Assembly (NCBI RefSeq): GCF_014197615.1
Contig: NZ_JACIFY010000025.1
Span: forward strand, 1 to 64,000
Length of the DNA stretch: 64,000 nt
Source of the DNA: Rhizobium esperanzae
Lineage (GTDB): Bacteria > Pseudomonadota > Alphaproteobacteria > Rhizobiales > Rhizobiaceae
Reading direction: 5' to 3'
Below, in pieces: positions 63,238 through 64,000 of the stretch (its first letter is position 1; the number at the start of each line of letters is the position of its first letter). Both the position numbers and the translations under genes were made by a program. The notes under the pieces were generated by a model. The model saw only the letters and a list, made by a program, of their open reading frames with translations, ran no database searches and had not been told where the DNA came from.

Positions 63238-63891
63238 TCAGGAACCGGCGCCGAAGCGCCACACCGTCGTCTTCTTGATTTCGCTATCCTCCAGCGCCCG
63301 CGTTACCGGCACTTCATAGACCGCGCAGAATTCCAGCCGATCTCTCGGCAGGTAGCTGCGGCCGGGGTCGCCGACCAGCACCAGTTTGCCGTCGGCCGCC
63401 AGGCTCGCGAGCCAGGGAACGAGTGCCGCGGCAAAAGCGCTGTCGTAGAAGACGTCGCCGGCAAGCACGATATCCGCATCGACGGCCTTGCCGATCAGGT
63501 CGGCGCCGGTAAATCCGAGCGAAACGTGGTTGGCCTGCGCATTCAGCCGGACTGCGGCCTCCGCCCAGGGATCGATATCGCAGGCCGTGACCTCAAGGGC
63601 GCCGGCGATGACGGCCGCAATGCCGACGAGACCGGACCCGCTGGCGAAATCCAGCACGGTCTTGCCCTGCACCATCTCCGTGTTATCGAGGATGTAGCGC
63701 GCCAGCCCCTGTCCGCCCGCCCAGGCAAAAGCCCAGAAAGGCGGCGGCAGGCCGATCGCTTCCAGTTCCTCCTCCGTCTTCAGCCACAGCTCATGCGCTT
63801 CGCTTGCCAGATGCAGCGAAATCTCCGGCACATGCGGCGGCGCCATCACGCTGGTATTGGCGCGGATGAAGGCTTCGGGATCGGTTTTCAA
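63238..63891 (-). CDS. Class I SAM-dependent methyltransferase (ETFB/PrmA-like)
   Basis: A 217-residue methyltransferase of the family-16 or PrmA-like type: motif I KTVLDFASGSGLVGIAAVIAG (about residues 76-96), then EVTACDIDPWAEAAVRLNAQ and DADIVLAGDVFYDSAF. Protein lysine methylation is likely but the target is unknown. The start is TTG at 63891, overlapping the TGA of the EVE gene by two bases; an internal ATG at 63846 is possible. Confidence 0.82.
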   Translation of the reverse strand: MKTDPEAFIRANTSVMAPPHVPEISLHLASEAHELWLKTEEELEAIGLPPPFWAFAWAGGQGLARYILDNTEMVQGKTVLDFASGSGLVGIAAVIAGALEVTACDIDPWAEAAVRLNAQANHVSLGFTGADLIGKAVDADIVLAGDVFYDSAFAAALVPWLASLAADGKLVLVGDPGRSYLPRDRLEFCAVYEVPVTRALEDSEIKKTTVWRFGAGS

Positions 63892-64000
63892 CGCGGCGGA
63901 TTGTCCAGCCCGCCCATGCGGCAGACTTCGAGATATTCCTCCTCGGTCACCGGCTGCACCGAAAGCCGCATCGAGGTGACGAGCGCCATCTTGGCCAGCT
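63888..64000 (-). CDS. EVE-domain protein, C-terminal end (cut by window edge)
   Basis: The last 37 or so codons of a gene that starts outside the window: LAKMALVTSMRLSVQPVTEE then EYLEVCRMGGLDNPPR. This matches the end of EVE-domain (PUA-like) proteins, which bind modified DNA or RNA bases; in the family the MxRLSVQPV and MGG segments are conserved. The stop overlaps the start of the methyltransferase gene, so the two are linked. Confidence 0.78.
   Translation of the reverse strand, partial: LAKMALVTSMRLSVQPVTEEEYLEVCRMGGLDNPPR

Overview
The window is chromosomal DNA of a fast-growing rhizobium, most likely from the Rhizobium leguminosarum/etli group. The basis is a GC-rich alphaproteobacterial gene set, the mdh-sucCDAB and sdhCDAB layout, a HemA of the rhizobial type, RIME-like intergenic palindromes and other rhizobial repeats, and chemoreceptors ending in a WEEF tail. 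The species call is inference. No rRNA, tRNA, CRISPR array or insertion sequence was seen.

Layout. 1-9.2 kb: start of hemA (cut by the window edge), a glycine-zipper lipoprotein, and the tamA-tamB outer-membrane assembly pair; TamB carries seven exact 107-residue internal repeats. 9.2-12 kb: arginine catabolism (Lrp-type regulator, arginase, ornithine aminotransferase). 12-14.7 kb: chemotaxis, with cheW preceded by what looks like the tail of a deleted receptor, then a soluble double-PAS receptor. 14.7-22 kb: NAD-dependent molybdenum formate dehydrogenase (fdsGBA-fdhD-fdsD) under a LysR regulator, with a broken small membrane-protein frame at its end. 22-24.6 kb: ArsR regulator, SDR enzyme, and soxR divergent from an FMN reductase with a clear SoxR box between them. 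24.7-27.7 kb: TPP riboswitch, a 44-codon ykoF remnant and thiXZY for pyrimidine-precursor uptake. 27.8-30 kb: an acyltransferase-3 protein and a sugar-phosphate transferase for surface polysaccharide.

30-35.2 kb holds the F1 ATP synthase operon atpHAGDC with a small CxxC protein coupled between atpD and atpC. 35.4-43.5 kb is mixed housekeeping: priA, a DapA-like lyase, two acyl/acetyltransferases, xerC, a TraB/GumN protein and cytochrome b561. 43.6-57 kb, read on the minus strand from zapE, is the TCA block mdh-sucC-DUF1579-sucD-sucA-yciI-sucB, followed by DUF4241, an exported protein, an SDR, a LysE remnant and lpdA. 57-62.3 kb has an Omp19-like lipoprotein and sdhCDAB with an exported protein and a RlaP-like nucleotidyltransferase in the same run. 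The window ends with a secreted protein behind a CtrA-like box, a methyltransferase and the end of an EVE-domain gene.

The genes fit one metabolic picture. 2-Oxoglutarate dehydrogenase (SucA, SucB, Lpd), succinyl-CoA synthetase, succinate dehydrogenase and malate dehydrogenase feed the respiratory chain and ATP synthase, and arginine breakdown yields glutamate that enters at 2-oxoglutarate. The most notable points are the decayed or shortened genes kept inside working operons (ykoF remnant, receptor tail, small frame after fdsD, LysE fragment), the extra small genes inserted in core operons (atp, suc, sdh), and the TamB repeat array.
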